The notes beneath the pieces are model-generated. The model saw nothing but the letters and a program-made list of their open reading frames with translations, did not search any database and was not told where the DNA came from. Shown piece after piece: positions 51,972 to 60,790 of a stretch of 64,000 bases of DNA. The stretch's first letter is position 1. The number at the start of each line of letters is the position of its first letter. Origin of the DNA: FEN-1219 sp964503125 (lineage in GTDB: Bacteria; Pseudomonadota; Gammaproteobacteria; Steroidobacterales; Rariloculaceae); assembly GCA_964503125.1 (NCBI GenBank), contig CAZCZE010000032.1, positions 1 through 64,000 on the forward strand, written 5' to 3'. Both the position numbers and the translations under genes were made by a program.

Positions 51972-53648
51972 CTACAACGCGTCGGCGTCGCCGTGGACGA
52001 CTTCGCCGCCGACGAGCGTCAAGACCGAGCGGATGCCCTTGATGGCTTCGTCGGGCACCGCGCGCGCGTCGAAATAGTCGGCGGAGAGCACCGCCACGTC
52101 GGCGTATTTGCCGATCTCGAGCGTGCCGAGCACGTCCTCTTCGCGGAGGAACCAACCGTTCGCCGCCGTGTAGAGCCGCAGCGCGTCGCTGCGCGACAGC
52201 GTCTGGCCCGCGTTGATGAGGTCGCCGCGTGCGTTCTTGCCCGTGACGACGTAGTAGAGGCCAATCCACGGGTTCATCGGCGAGATCTGCATGCCGTCGG
52301 AGCTCATGCCCATCGGGATACCGCTGTCGGCCAGCAGCTTGAACGGCGGGCCGTTCTGCTGCGCCGTGCCGCTGATGTAGCGCCAGCCGCCGAGCACGCT
52401 GACGCCGCCGCCGAGCACTTTCAGCTTGTCGGCGTACTCCTGCGTGATGAACGGCACGTGCGCGACGACCCAGCGCTGGTCCATGATGCCGGGCGCGGGT
52501 AGGGCCGCGTTGACGCGCTCCCACTCATCGATGATGACCTTGAAATCCGCGGGCGTCAGCGAGTGGTTCTCGTTGCGCCAGCCGGCCTCGGCGACGCGTC
52601 GCGTGCCGGCGCGCCAGACCTCGGTGGCCTCGCCGATGATCGGCGACGCCCCGGCCGTGAACTCGCCGATCCCGACGACCTTGAGCAGGTCGCCGCCGAA
52701 GTTCGGAAAGACATTAGCGAGCCGTGCCGCGAGCTCGGGAGTCGCGGCATCGGTCTCCATGTGCAGGAAATTGATGCGGATGCGAGTCAAGAGCGCACCT
52801 TCGGTGTGCAGCGCGAGCAGCGCGTCGTAGGCGCGGTAACGATCGAAGTGGGCAGCGCCGTCGGCCGCCGTGCCCGTCGCCGGGAAGCCGCCTTCGTCGA
52901 GATGGGTGGTGAGCCCCAAGCTCGCCGCGTAGCGCATCGCGTCGAGCGTGCCGCGTTTCTGGTCCGTGAGCGTTTGCCGTTGGCGCAGCTCGTGCAGCGC
53001 GCGCGTCGTCGGGTTCGGCGTCTGGAAGCCGCCTGCGATTGCGCCGTCGGCGCCGACCTCGATGCCGGCCTGCTCGAAGAAGCGCTTGCCCTGCGTATTC
53101 GTGACCGAGGGGCCGGCGAACGATAGCTGGAGGTAGACCGGGTGATTTGGTGTGACCGAGTCGAGCTCGGCGAGCGTCGGGAAGCGCGGCGCGCCCGGTG
53201 CAGGCACGAACTGATTGATGTCGAAGCCGCCGATCGACGTGATCCACTCGGCGTTCGGCAACGTCCCGGCTTTCGCGCGCAGCGTCGAGAGCACGTCAGC
53301 GATCGACGCCGCGGACTCGAGCCGCGTGTCGTGGCCGGGCCTTAGGCCCAGCAGCACGATGTGGTTGTGGTTGTCGATGAGCCCCGGCACCGCCGTGCGG
53401 CCGTCGATGTCGATGACTCGCGTGCAGCGCGTCGCGCCGAGCCGGCCGCTACCGACGGCGGCGACGCGGTCGCCGACGATGCGCACCGATTCGACGACCG
53501 TGTCGTTGGCGTCCATCGTGTGGATGGCGCCGTTCGTGAGCAGCACGTCGCGGACCTCGGGGCAGGGCTGCGCCCACGCAGGCGCGGCGGCCGCCGTCGC
53601 GAGCAGGCCCATGATCGCGAGCGAAACAGTCGTCTGCATGTTGCGCAT
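51972..53648 (-). CDS. Secreted amidohydrolase (YtcJ/Amidohydro_3-like)
   Basis: 558 residues from ATG 53648. Signal peptide (ending APAWAQ), then the composite amidohydrolase fold: LTNGAIHTMDANDTVVESVR, TAVPGLIDNHNHIVLLGL (metal-binding HxH region), LTTHLDEGGFPATG, MGMSSDGMQISPMNPW, and GTLEIGKYADVAVLSADYFD. The C-terminal part returns to the small beta domain. Family members hydrolyse amides, carbamates or related bonds. The substrate is unknown; export suggests a periplasmic role. Confidence 0.85.
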   Translation of the reverse strand: MRNMQTTVSLAIMGLLATAAAAPAWAQPCPEVRDVLLTNGAIHTMDANDTVVESVRIVGDRVAAVGSGRLGATRCTRVIDIDGRTAVPGLIDNHNHIVLLGLRPGHDTRLESAASIADVLSTLRAKAGTLPNAEWITSIGGFDINQFVPAPGAPRFPTLAELDSVTPNHPVYLQLSFAGPSVTNTQGKRFFEQAGIEVGADGAIAGGFQTPNPTTRALHELRQRQTLTDQKRGTLDAMRYAASLGLTTHLDEGGFPATGTAADGAAHFDRYRAYDALLALHTEGALLTRIRINFLHMETDAATPELAARLANVFPNFGGDLLKVVGIGEFTAGASPIIGEATEVWRAGTRRVAEAGWRNENHSLTPADFKVIIDEWERVNAALPAPGIMDQRWVVAHVPFITQEYADKLKVLGGGVSVLGGWRYISGTAQQNGPPFKLLADSGIPMGMSSDGMQISPMNPWIGLYYVVTGKNARGDLINAGQTLSRSDALRLYTAANGWFLREEDVLGTLEIGKYADVAVLSADYFDARAVPDEAIKGIRSVLTLVGGEVVHGDADAL

Positions 53649-53721
53649 GGCTTCAAGTCCCCGGTGGATCGCGAATGGCTTACCGATTGAATCGGAGTCG
53701 TCGGGCTCGATCAAGTGGCGG

Positions 53722-53860
53722 TCAGCCCGGCACGGGCCGATAGCGCATGGCGCCGCCGATCGGCAGCGTCTTCGGCACGAGCTTGCCCTGCGCGCGCAGC
53801 GCCGCCGGCCGGTCGCGCAGGCGGCTCTCGGCGAGCCGTGCCGGGGCCGTCGTCGCCCGC
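53722..53860 (-). pseudogene. Short C-terminal gene remnant
   Basis: The minus-strand frame reads LAESRLRDRPAALRAQGKLV, then PKTLPIGGAMRYRPVPG-stop at 53722. It reads like a real C terminus but has no start and no upstream domain before the VOC gene region. Family not identified. The rest of the 53649-53944 gap shows nothing clear apart from the AmiH leader and the VOC promoter region. Confidence 0.35.
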
Positions 53861-53944
53861 CCGTGTGATGTTCTATCTCGTGGCGCGCGAGATTTGTGGG
53901 ATCATAGCGCCACACTTAAGCCAACTGACCGCCGGAGCGACGGT

Positions 53945-54301
53945 ATGATCGAAGGCCTCTTCTACGTGCACCTCCAGGTGTCCGACCTGGCGCGCGCGAA
54001 GCGTTTCTACACCGAAGGGCTCGGTTGGAAGCTCGACACCGACGAGCCCGGCGTCGCCGGTTTCTGGTTCGGCCAGGGCTACCTCGTCGCGACGCAGGAC
54101 ACGCGCCCCGAGGGCGAACGCCGATACGCCGGCGGCATGCACGTAGCCGTGCGCGTGGACGACCTCGAAGCACAGCACGGCCGTCTCGCCTCGCGCGGCG
54201 TCTCCGTGACGCCGATCCAAACCCAGCCCTGGGGCGAGCGCAACTTCAGCATCACCGACCCGGACGGCTACACCTGGCAGTACGGGGCGCCCGCGCGCTG
54301 A
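53945..54301 (+). CDS. VOC-family (glyoxalase/bleomycin-resistance fold) protein
   Basis: 118 residues, one VOC domain: FYVHLQVSDLARAKRFYTEG, LGWKLDTDEPGVAGFWFGQG, MHVAVRVDDLEAQHGRLASR, GERNFSITDPDGYTWQY. The metal-ligand positions (His near the start, Glu/Gln near the end) look partly kept. The ATG at 53945 follows CCGGAG. The reaction or ligand cannot be assigned; VOC proteins include lyases, dioxygenases and antibiotic-binding proteins. Confidence 0.85.
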   Translation: MIEGLFYVHLQVSDLARAKRFYTEGLGWKLDTDEPGVAGFWFGQGYLVATQDTRPEGERRYAGGMHVAVRVDDLEAQHGRLASRGVSVTPIQTQPWGERNFSITDPDGYTWQYGAPAR

Positions 54302-54302
54302 G

Positions 54303-55361
54303 CTAGCGATACAACAACAGATTCCGATACGCCGCCTCAACGTTGTACGCCCGCAGCCGCTCGTAGTTCGCCCACTCGCGGTAGGGCGTAAGGCGCACGC
54401 TCTCCTTGAGCTGCTCGAGCGTCTGCCCCGTGGCCATGCCGGCCGCGACTTCGGCGCGCAGGTGCTCGAAATACTCGCGCGTCTCGCGCACGAGCGCCTT
54501 GTCGAGCAGCGCCGAGCCGTGGCCCGTGATCAGCACGTCGAAGTCGAGGTCCTCGACGGTCCGGTACGACTTGATCCACTCCGCGAGCGGGCTGCCGTCG
54601 AACGGGCCGCAGGCGCTCGGCAGCGAGCGCGCGTTCCCGGCCACCAGCGCGTCGGCGATGAACTCGGTCGCGAACGCGGCGCGCTCGGCGGGGAACACCA
54701 TGACGGTCGCGTCGTTCGAGTGGTTCAAACCGGGGTGCACGAGGTCGACGACCTTGCCGCCGAGCGAGAGGCGCATGCGGTCGTTGTAGACGATCGTCGG
54801 CGCGACGATGTGCTGTTGCAGCTCTTGCGGCGTCATCGTGCCGTCGCCGTTGCGATCGAACGTGTCGAAGAACCCGGGGCCCATGCCGCAGACGCCGGGC
54901 CGCGTGTTGGTCGGGATGTCGATCTCGTCGCGGTCGATGACGCCGTTGTCGTTGCGGTCGATCATGTCACCCGGCATCTGCGGATAGCGGCCGTCTAAGT
55001 TCCGCAGCATGTTCTCGTGGCCGACGAACGTGGCCGTGTCGGCGAACACGGCGCCGCCCGCGGCGTGATCGAAATGGCTGTGGCTGTAGACGACGTAGCG
55101 GACGGGGCGGCGCGGGAAGCGTGTGTCGAGCTCGCCTTTGAGCCACGGCGAGAAGCTCTCGTTGATCGGGTCGCCGAGGATGATGCCGTCCGGCGTCACG
55201 AGGAACACGGTGTACCAGTTGCCGTTGCGCGCGCGGTAGAGGTCGCCGGTGACGTGCGTGATCTCACGCGGCGGCGTGCGCGGCGGCTGCGCGAAGGCGG
55301 CGCTGGCGAGTAGCGATGCACCGAGCACGGCGCAGGCGAGCTTCGAGTGGGAGAAGGGCAC
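54303..55361 (-). CDS. Exported metallo-beta-lactamase-fold hydrolase with inserted EF-hand pair
   Basis: 352 residues. Signal peptide (ending AAFAQ), MBL core with HSHFDHAAGG (H94, H96, D98, H99), a later His (HPGLNHSND) and GHGS. Between the HxHxDH motif and the next ligand lies an insert with two canonical EF-hand loops, DRNDNGVIDRDE (135-146) and DRNGDGTMTPQE (169-180). The residue at the usual bridging Asp position appears to be Glu (FATEFI). The insert predicts calcium binding near the active-site face. The substrate is unknown. Confidence 0.85.
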   Translation of the reverse strand: MPFSHSKLACAVLGASLLASAAFAQPPRTPPREITHVTGDLYRARNGNWYTVFLVTPDGIILGDPINESFSPWLKGELDTRFPRRPVRYVVYSHSHFDHAAGGAVFADTATFVGHENMLRNLDGRYPQMPGDMIDRNDNGVIDRDEIDIPTNTRPGVCGMGPGFFDTFDRNGDGTMTPQELQQHIVAPTIVYNDRMRLSLGGKVVDLVHPGLNHSNDATVMVFPAERAAFATEFIADALVAGNARSLPSACGPFDGSPLAEWIKSYRTVEDLDFDVLITGHGSALLDKALVRETREYFEHLRAEVAAGMATGQTLEQLKESVRLTPYREWANYERLRAYNVEAAYRNLLLYR

Positions 55362-55443
55362 GACGACACCTGGCGGCTAGAAAAGTGTCCCGAGTATAGA
55401 GCAGCGGCGGCGGGGGCCGCCGCCGCTGCGATGGCGTGCGCCG

Positions 55444-56199
55444 TCAGCGGACCAGACGGCGGCGCAGCCCGAGCGCGCCGAGCAGGCCGAGCACACCGAG
55501 CCACGAGAGCGCGCCACCGCCGCCTTCGTACGTATACGTCTCGGGCGGCAGCACGATCACTGCGCCGTCGCGTCCCGAGTCCTCGAGCGGCAACAGCTCG
55601 AACTCGGGCGACTCGTTCGGGCCGTACTCGTCGACGAGCTCGCCCGTGTCGGCGTCGTAGAGCTCGATGAGCACGTCGTAACGCCCCGTGGAGTAGCCCG
55701 ACACGAGCTCGGTCTCGACCTCGTAGTCGTCGTCGGGGCTCGTGCCCTCGATCGAGAAGTCTCGCGTCGAGTAGAGGTGCTCCCACGCGGTGCCGTCGGC
55801 GCTCAGGTAGATCTCGGCGTACACCCAAGTGCGCGTATAGATCGTGTCGGCGTCGAACCGCACGCGCAGGAAGGTGAAGTAGCCGTCGCCGTCGCGATCC
55901 GTGAAGAGGTCCGTGGTCGCGTCGTAGATCCACGAGTCGCCGAAGGTGGCTTGCAGGCTCTGGAGCCCCTTGCCCGAGGCGCCGGCGCGTGGTTTCACGG
56001 TGATCTCGCCCACGTCGCGGCGCTCCAGCTTGAACGTGGTGGGATCGCGGAGCTCGTCGGCCGCATGATCGCTCACGTGCCCCGAGGCGCTCCGCGTGAC
56101 GCGTTCCTCCGGTGCCGCCGGCGTCTGTGCGGCGACCTCGATGCCGGCGCCAAGGACGAAGCTCGCAACAGCGAGCGATGGCAGCAATGACGTCTTCAT
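55444..56199 (-). CDS. GlyGly-CTERM-anchored secreted protein (choice-of-anchor H-like)
   Basis: 251 residues from ATG 56199 behind GGGAGGGG. Signal peptide (ending VAAQ), a beta-rich secreted domain (FTDRDGDGYFTFLRVRFDAD, WVYAEIYLSADGTAWEHL, YSTGRYDVLIELYDADTGEL) and a C-terminal sorting tail (GGGGALSWLGVLGLLGALGL followed by RRR). The Gly-rich, hydrophobic, Arg-terminated tail fits GlyGly-CTERM, which is processed by rhombosortase for surface anchoring. Function beyond surface location is unknown. Confidence 0.78.
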   Translation of the reverse strand: MKTSLLPSLAVASFVLGAGIEVAAQTPAAPEERVTRSASGHVSDHAADELRDPTTFKLERRDVGEITVKPRAGASGKGLQSLQATFGDSWIYDATTDLFTDRDGDGYFTFLRVRFDADTIYTRTWVYAEIYLSADGTAWEHLYSTRDFSIEGTSPDDDYEVETELVSGYSTGRYDVLIELYDADTGELVDEYGPNESPEFELLPLEDSGRDGAVIVLPPETYTYEGGGGALSWLGVLGLLGALGLRRRLVR

Positions 56200-56353
56200 G
56201 TTCACCCCTCCCGGCACACGCTGTGCCGATGGGGCGATTTGGCGCCGCCGATGCTGAACGGGAGCTGAGAAAAACCGCCGGCCGCCCAAGGGCGGTGGAC
56301 GCGGACGGAATATGGCAAACGGCCCGGGGGGCCGCCCGCAAGGGCCTCGCGCC

Positions 56354-56713
56354 TTAGCGGGTGGGTTCGGCCGGCGATGCCGCCGTGGCTGGGTCGGCCG
56401 GCCCGACGTTGGTCTCGAAGAGCTTCATCATGAACTCGGCCTCGGCGACGGCCGTGTTGTTGCGCGAGACGAGAATGCGCTTGACGAGATCGGGCGCCGA
56501 GTCGCCGCCGGCGGCGGCGAGCTCTTGCTGGATGCAGGCCGCATAGGTCTGCATTGCCGTGAAGTAGGCATTCGCGGCCGCGCGGACCGGGCCTTCGTTG
56601 CCCACGATTTGGGCTTTGGGCGGGATGATCGCGAGCTTCGGCAGGTCGCAGGCTAAAGCCGAGCCTGCCACGCCGCTCATGAGGCCCGCTGAAACGATCG
56701 TCGCGAAACGCAT
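56354..56713 (-). CDS. Small exported protein of unknown function
   Basis: 119 residues from ATG 56713 (good spacing to GGAGG). Signal peptide (MSGVAGSALAC); two further Cys residues are present. Sequence: DLPKLAIIPPKAQIVGNEGP, then a helical part (AANAYFTAMQTYAACIQQEL, VSRNNTAVAEAEFMMKLFET). No named family recognised. A Pro/Ala/Thr-rich tail ends the protein. Unlinked to its neighbours by strand spacing. Confidence 0.6.
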   Translation of the reverse strand: MRFATIVSAGLMSGVAGSALACDLPKLAIIPPKAQIVGNEGPVRAAANAYFTAMQTYAACIQQELAAAGGDSAPDLVKRILVSRNNTAVAEAEFMMKLFETNVGPADPATAASPAEPTR

Positions 56714-56877
56714 GTGCATTCCTCCGAAATTGGCCGCGCAGCGGCCCGTTGCGCCCTGGCCGCTAGTCTACACAAACGCATCAACGGGCCGCACGTGGCG
56801 GAAGAGCCCGGACCGGGCTGAGGCGTATACTCGAACGTCGCGCCGGGCGGCGATGTGATGTAGGCGCGAGCAGCGCC

Positions 56878-57297
56878 TCAGCGCAGCGCGCACTCCATGC
56901 GCACGTGGTCGATGTCGGCTTCGACGAACACGGGGCCGGTCGCGCGGTAGCCGAGCCGCTCGTAGAACGGCACGGCCGTGAGCTGCGCGCTGCACCAGAG
57001 CTGCGGCAGATCGTGCTCGCGCGCGATGTCGTGCAAACGCTCCATGACGGCGGTGCCGACGCCGCCGCGCCGGTGGCTCGCGATCACGGCCACTCGCCCG
57101 ACCTTGCCGCCGTAGTCGATGTCGAGCCGACCCGTGCCGACGGGCTCGCGGCCGTCGAGCGCCAGCACGTGGCGACAGAGTGCGTCGCGATCGTCGAACT
57201 CGATGTCCGCGGGCACGCGCTGCTCCGCGATGAACACCGTCGAGCGAACCAAGCGCAGGTCTGCGAAGTCGGCGGCGAAATCGGCGTCGCGGACCAT
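56878..57297 (-). CDS. GNAT-family N-acetyltransferase (ElaA/YjcF-like)
   Basis: 139 residues from ATG 57297, giving the usual family start (VRDADFAADFADLRLVRSTV). GNAT motifs: FIAEQRVPADIEFDDRDALC, GKVGRVAVIASHRRGGVGTA (acetyl-CoA loop RRGGVG) and FYERLGYRATGPVFVEADID. Close in pattern to YjcF/ElaA proteins. It follows a small gene on the same strand by 16 bases. The acceptor substrate is unknown. Confidence 0.85.
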   Translation of the reverse strand: MVRDADFAADFADLRLVRSTVFIAEQRVPADIEFDDRDALCRHVLALDGREPVGTGRLDIDYGGKVGRVAVIASHRRGGVGTAVMERLHDIAREHDLPQLWCSAQLTAVPFYERLGYRATGPVFVEADIDHVRMECALR

Positions 57298-57313
57298 CAC
57301 GCCGGCGGCGCGC

Positions 57314-57619
57314 TCAGCAGCACGAGCAGCCGTGGCCCGGCCCATGGCCCTCGGCGAGCACCCGGCCGTGCTCGTCGGCGACGGTGAGCGCGAGCGTGCG
57401 GCCGTCCTCGAGGTCGAGCTTGACGTCGGCGCCGACGAGCGTCATGGCGTCTGGGACGCCCGCGAGCACGACCGTGCCTTCGATGCGGTGCAGGCCCGGA
57501 ATCGGCAGGCCCGAGACGGCCATGCCCTGATAGCGGTTGATTCGATACGCAACGTCGCCGATCTTGCGCTCTCGAAAGCGCAATGCGCCCACGCCTGCGT
57601 ATTCTTCCACGAGCTTCAC
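57314..57619 (-). CDS. Small conserved-looking protein with Cys-rich tail
   Basis: 101 residues: KLVEEYAGVGALRFRERKIG, DVAYRINRYQGMA, a beta-rich middle (HRIEGTVVLAGVPDAMTLVG) and a tail GHGPGHGCSCC. I do not recognise the family. It may bind a ligand or a metal through its final His/Cys residues. Encoded 16 bases before the GNAT gene, so probably in one operon. Confidence 0.6.
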   Translation of the reverse strand: MKLVEEYAGVGALRFRERKIGDVAYRINRYQGMAVSGLPIPGLHRIEGTVVLAGVPDAMTLVGADVKLDLEDGRTLALTVADEHGRVLAEGHGPGHGCSCC

Positions 57620-57736
57620 GTCGAGCTCCGGGCCTTTGGACGTCGTATTGGCGCATTGTAACCGCGGTGCCGTTCAATGTCGGCAAGCGATCCGATAAGC
57701 TGGCGATAAGCCTCGGCCTTCGGCAGGGAGCCCGCA

Positions 57737-58600
57737 ATGCGCTGGAGAGATTTACGACGGAGCAGCAACGTCCGCGACGTGCGCGGCGCGGGCGGTGGCG
57801 GGCGCATGCCGCTGTCGCTCGGGCGCCGCGGGCGAGTCGGCGGGGGCTTGGGCGCGCTCGTGGTCATCGTGCTCGTGTTCGTGTTTGGCGGCCCGGACGC
57901 CGTCATGCAGCTGCTCAGCGGCGGGGGCGGCGTGGCGCCCAGCCCGCAGCAGGGCCGGCCGCTCAGCGCGGGCGACGACGAGAGCGAATTCGTGGCGCGC
58001 GTGCTCGGCAGCACCGAGGACGTCTGGGGGAGCCTGTTCGCGCAATCGGGCCAGCGGTATCTGCCGCCCGAGCTCACGCTGTTCGCGGGCTCGGTGCGCT
58101 CGGCTTGCGGTTTCGCGAGCTCCGCGTCGGGACCGTTCTACTGCCCCGGCGATCGGCGCATCTATCTCGACACGTCGTTCTTTTCCGAGCTCGCGCGCAT
58201 GGGCGGGTCCGGCGACTTCGCCGCAGCGTACGTCATCGGTCACGAAGTCGGGCACCACGTGCAGACGTTGCTCGGCACGTCAGATCAGGTGCGCGCCGCG
58301 CAGGCGCGCGGCAGCGAAGTCGAGGGCAATCGTTTGCAGGTTGCGATGGAGCTCCAGGCCGACTGCTTTGCGGGCGTCTGGGCTTACCACGCGAACCAAG
58401 CCACGCCCGTGCTCGAGCCCGGCGACGTCGAGGAGGGGCTCGGCGCCGCCGAGGCCATCGGCGACGACACGCTGCAACGCAACGCGGGGCGTAACGTCAC
58501 GCCCGACTCGTTTACGCACGGGTCCTCAGGGGAGCGGCAGCGCTGGCTCGGCGCCGGTTTGCGCACGGGCGATCCTTCGGCTTGCGACACGTTCAATTAG
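57737..58600 (+). CDS. ypfJ: YpfJ-family neutral zinc metallopeptidase
   Basis: 287 residues. A short Arg-rich cytoplasmic start and one TM helix (LGALVVIVLVFVFGGPD) precede the peptidase domain with VIGHEVGHHVQTLLG (HExxH zinc site) and the conserved NRLQVAMELQADCFAGVW. The tail ends ERQRWLGAGLRTGDPSACDT. Full length for the family. Cellular substrate unknown; the domain faces the periplasm. It is separated by 18 bases from folD. Confidence 0.9.
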   Translation: MRWRDLRRSSNVRDVRGAGGGGRMPLSLGRRGRVGGGLGALVVIVLVFVFGGPDAVMQLLSGGGGVAPSPQQGRPLSAGDDESEFVARVLGSTEDVWGSLFAQSGQRYLPPELTLFAGSVRSACGFASSASGPFYCPGDRRIYLDTSFFSELARMGGSGDFAAAYVIGHEVGHHVQTLLGTSDQVRAAQARGSEVEGNRLQVAMELQADCFAGVWAYHANQATPVLEPGDVEEGLGAAEAIGDDTLQRNAGRNVTPDSFTHGSSGERQRWLGAGLRTGDPSACDTFN

Positions 58601-58618
58601 CTCACTCGGAAGTCGTTC

Positions 58619-59500
58619 ATGATGGACCACCGCCTCCTCGACGGTCGCGCGGTTCGCGACCGCATCCTCGAGTCCGTCGCCGCGCGCGTGCGCGCCGGCG
58701 CCGCGAAGCATTCGCTCGGCCGGCTCGTGTCGATCAGCATCGGCGAGCACAAGGAGGTCGCCGTCTACGTGCGCGGCCAAGCGAGCGCGGCGAACAAAGT
58801 CGGCATCGCATTCGAGGACCAAACCTGGCCAAGCGCGCTGACTCAAGACGAGTGCAAAGTGCGGTTGCGCGCGATGAACGACGACGCGACGGTCCTCGGC
58901 GTGATCCTGCAGCGGCCGATCCCGAAGCACCTGCACGGCCGCTCGCTCGCATCGGCGATCCATCCGCTCAAGGACATCGAGGGCATGAACCCGGCCTCGA
59001 TCGGCGACATCGTCTACAACGACTTGGCACTCGCGCCGTGCACGGCTGCGGCGTCGGTCGAGCTCATCAAAGCGACGGGCCTGAACTTGCACGGCCTCGA
59101 AGTCGTGATGATCGGTCACTCGGAGATCGTCGGTAAGCCCGCGGCCTTCATGCTCATGGCCGAGGGCGCGACCGTGACCGTGTGCCACCACCTGACGCGC
59201 TCCGTGGCCGCGCACTCGCGCCGCGCCGACGCCGTGCTCGTGGCCGTCGGCAAGCCGCGCTTCCTGCGTGCCGACATGGTGAAGCCGGGCGCCGCCGTCA
59301 TCGACATCGGCATCAATCAAATCACGGGTGCAAACGGCGAATCGCTCATCGTCGGCGACGTCGACACCGACAACGTCAAAGAGGTCGCGAGCTGGGTCAC
59401 GCCCGTGCCGGGCGGCGTCGGCCCGGTCACGGTCGCGATGTTCATGCGCAACGCCATCACCGCGCACGAGAAACAGCTCGCGGCCGGCTGGCTGAGGTAG
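58619..59500 (+). CDS. FolD-family methylene-THF dehydrogenase homologue lacking the catalytic Lys
   Basis: 293 residues. The fold is FolD: YVRGQASAANKVGI, LGVILQRPIP, PLKDIEGMNP, GHSEIVGKPAAFMLM (NADP loop) and TPVPGGVGPVTVAMF. In FolD the conserved Lys54 of the YVxxK motif is essential for the cyclohydrolase and important for the dehydrogenase; here it is Gln54 (YVRGQ). The usual QLPLP and KDVDG motifs are also altered (QRPIP, KDIEG). So it is probably a divergent paralogue, perhaps a monofunctional dehydrogenase, and not the housekeeping FolD. Confidence 0.82.
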   Translation: MMDHRLLDGRAVRDRILESVAARVRAGAAKHSLGRLVSISIGEHKEVAVYVRGQASAANKVGIAFEDQTWPSALTQDECKVRLRAMNDDATVLGVILQRPIPKHLHGRSLASAIHPLKDIEGMNPASIGDIVYNDLALAPCTAAASVELIKATGLNLHGLEVVMIGHSEIVGKPAAFMLMAEGATVTVCHHLTRSVAAHSRRADAVLVAVGKPRFLRADMVKPGAAVIDIGINQITGANGESLIVGDVDTDNVKEVASWVTPVPGGVGPVTVAMFMRNAITAHEKQLAAGWLR

Positions 59501-59528
59501 CGCTGCGCGACTATCCGCAACGCACGAA

Positions 59529-59563
59529 GAAAAAGGCCCGGTGCGCGTATGCGCAACGGGCCT
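59529..59563 (-). terminator. Intrinsic terminator of the peroxiredoxin gene
   Basis: Arms AGGCCCG (59534-59540) and CGGGCCT (59557-59563) with inner TGCGC/GCGCA pairing. On the minus strand the stem is followed by TTTTTCTTC, so it ends transcription from the peroxiredoxin gene. It may also slow convergent transcripts from the folD side. Confidence 0.75.
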
Positions 59564-59586
59564 CGTTCTGTTCCGCGAGCTAGAGC

Positions 59587-60168
59587 TTAGAGCGCGGCGA
59601 GATCCTGAACGGCCTTAAGGGCTTGCATGACATTGTCTACGGGTGTTACCGCCCTTCCACCAAAAGAAGTGACAACCTTGCCGTCTTGGCCAACGACGAA
59701 GGTCATGCGATCGGCGAAGCCATGGTCAATGGCTTGACCACGCGAGTCGGTCAAGCCAGCCCGCATCGCACCTACGTCCACTCCATACGATTTGGCGATC
59801 GAGCCGTCGGTATCGGACGCGACTGCGAGCTTGCCCGCGCAATACGCGGGATCGGCCGAGAAATCGTTCAAGCGCGCTATGCTGTCGAGCGACACGCCGA
59901 TGACCGTGGCCTTGGCGGCGTTGAACTTCTCCATGTTCTCGGCAAACGTGTGCGCTTGGATGTTGCAACCCTGTGTGTAGGCCGACGGATAGAAGTACAC
60001 GACGACCGTGCCTTCTTTCAGCGCGTCGGCGAGCGAGTACCTGAACTCCTTGCCGGCCAGCGAGGCCTGTGCGGTGAAGCTCGGCGCGGCGTCACCCTTC
60101 TGCAAGGCGGCGGCGACGGGCAGGGCGATGGCGGCGGCTGCGAGACCAGCGAGCAATAGTTTTTTCAT
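59587..60168 (-). CDS. Exported Bcp/AhpC-type peroxiredoxin
   Basis: 193 residues from ATG 60168 behind GGGGAA. Signal peptide (AIALPVAAALQ), then the thioredoxin-fold peroxiredoxin domain: KGDAAPSFTAQASLAG, VVYFYPSAYTQGCN with the peroxidatic Cys (in place of the usual DFTPGC), and VIGVSLDSIARLNDF. An additional Cys (ADPAYCAGK) could be resolving. It reduces peroxides outside the cytoplasm. The altered motif around the catalytic Cys makes the exact subclass uncertain. Confidence 0.85.
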   Translation of the reverse strand: MKKLLLAGLAAAAIALPVAAALQKGDAAPSFTAQASLAGKEFRYSLADALKEGTVVVYFYPSAYTQGCNIQAHTFAENMEKFNAAKATVIGVSLDSIARLNDFSADPAYCAGKLAVASDTDGSIAKSYGVDVGAMRAGLTDSRGQAIDHGFADRMTFVVGQDGKVVTSFGGRAVTPVDNVMQALKAVQDLAAL

Positions 60169-60361
60169 CGGATTCCCCAAAGAATGAGAATGGTTTGCGG
60201 CTTGAAAGCCTGGCGGCATCCTGACAAGCCCGAGGCGTTCGCGCAAGCCCGCGAATCGCGCCCCGCGCTGGTCTTGGTGGCGCAAAGATGACAACCGCCT
60301 GGGCGCGTCCGCGGCGCGCGCTCCGAGGTTCAATCCGGGCGCCTTTCTTGCGCCGCGGCGC

Positions 60362-60790
60362 TCAGCTTGCGATGTAGCTCTTGAGCTCCCGGATCGTGAA
60401 TTCCTGCTCGTCGATCATGGCCTTGACGAGATCGCCGATCGAGATCACGCCGAGCACGCGCCGGTTCTCGATGACGGGCAAATGCCGCACGCGGCGCTCG
60501 GTCATGAGCGCCATGCACTCCTCGATCGAGCGCTGCGGCGCGACCCAGACGATGTCCGTGCTCATGATGGCGCTGACAGGGGAATCGCGCGAGGTGCGAC
60601 CGACGAGCGCCACCTTGCGCGCGTAGTCGCGCTCGCTCAAGACGCCGACGATCTCACCGCCCTCGATCACGACCACGGCGCCGATGTCGTGCTCGGCCAT
60701 CGTGCTCAACGCGGCGAGCACGGTATCGGTGGGGCTGACGGAGTGAACGGAGCGCCCTTTGTAGCGCAGGATGTCGTGGGCCGTAGGCAT
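60362..60790 (-). CDS. Tandem CBS-domain protein
   Basis: 142 residues with two CBS motifs: DTVLAALSTMAEHDIGAVVV (with VGVLSERDYARKV) and SIEECMALMTERRVRHLPVI (with VLGVISIGDLVKA). Paired CBS domains bind adenosine nucleotides and regulate partner proteins. The ATG at 60790 begins the family's usual N terminus. No partner is encoded nearby. Confidence 0.88.
   Translation of the reverse strand: MPTAHDILRYKGRSVHSVSPTDTVLAALSTMAEHDIGAVVVIEGGEIVGVLSERDYARKVALVGRTSRDSPVSAIMSTDIVWVAPQRSIEECMALMTERRVRHLPVIENRRVLGVISIGDLVKAMIDEQEFTIRELKSYIAS

Noticed and set aside
56270..56353. GC-rich hairpins upstream of the GlyGly-CTERM gene
   Set aside because: Several short GGCCGCCC/GGGCGG pairings exist, but none with a T-tract; they are expected by chance at this GC content.
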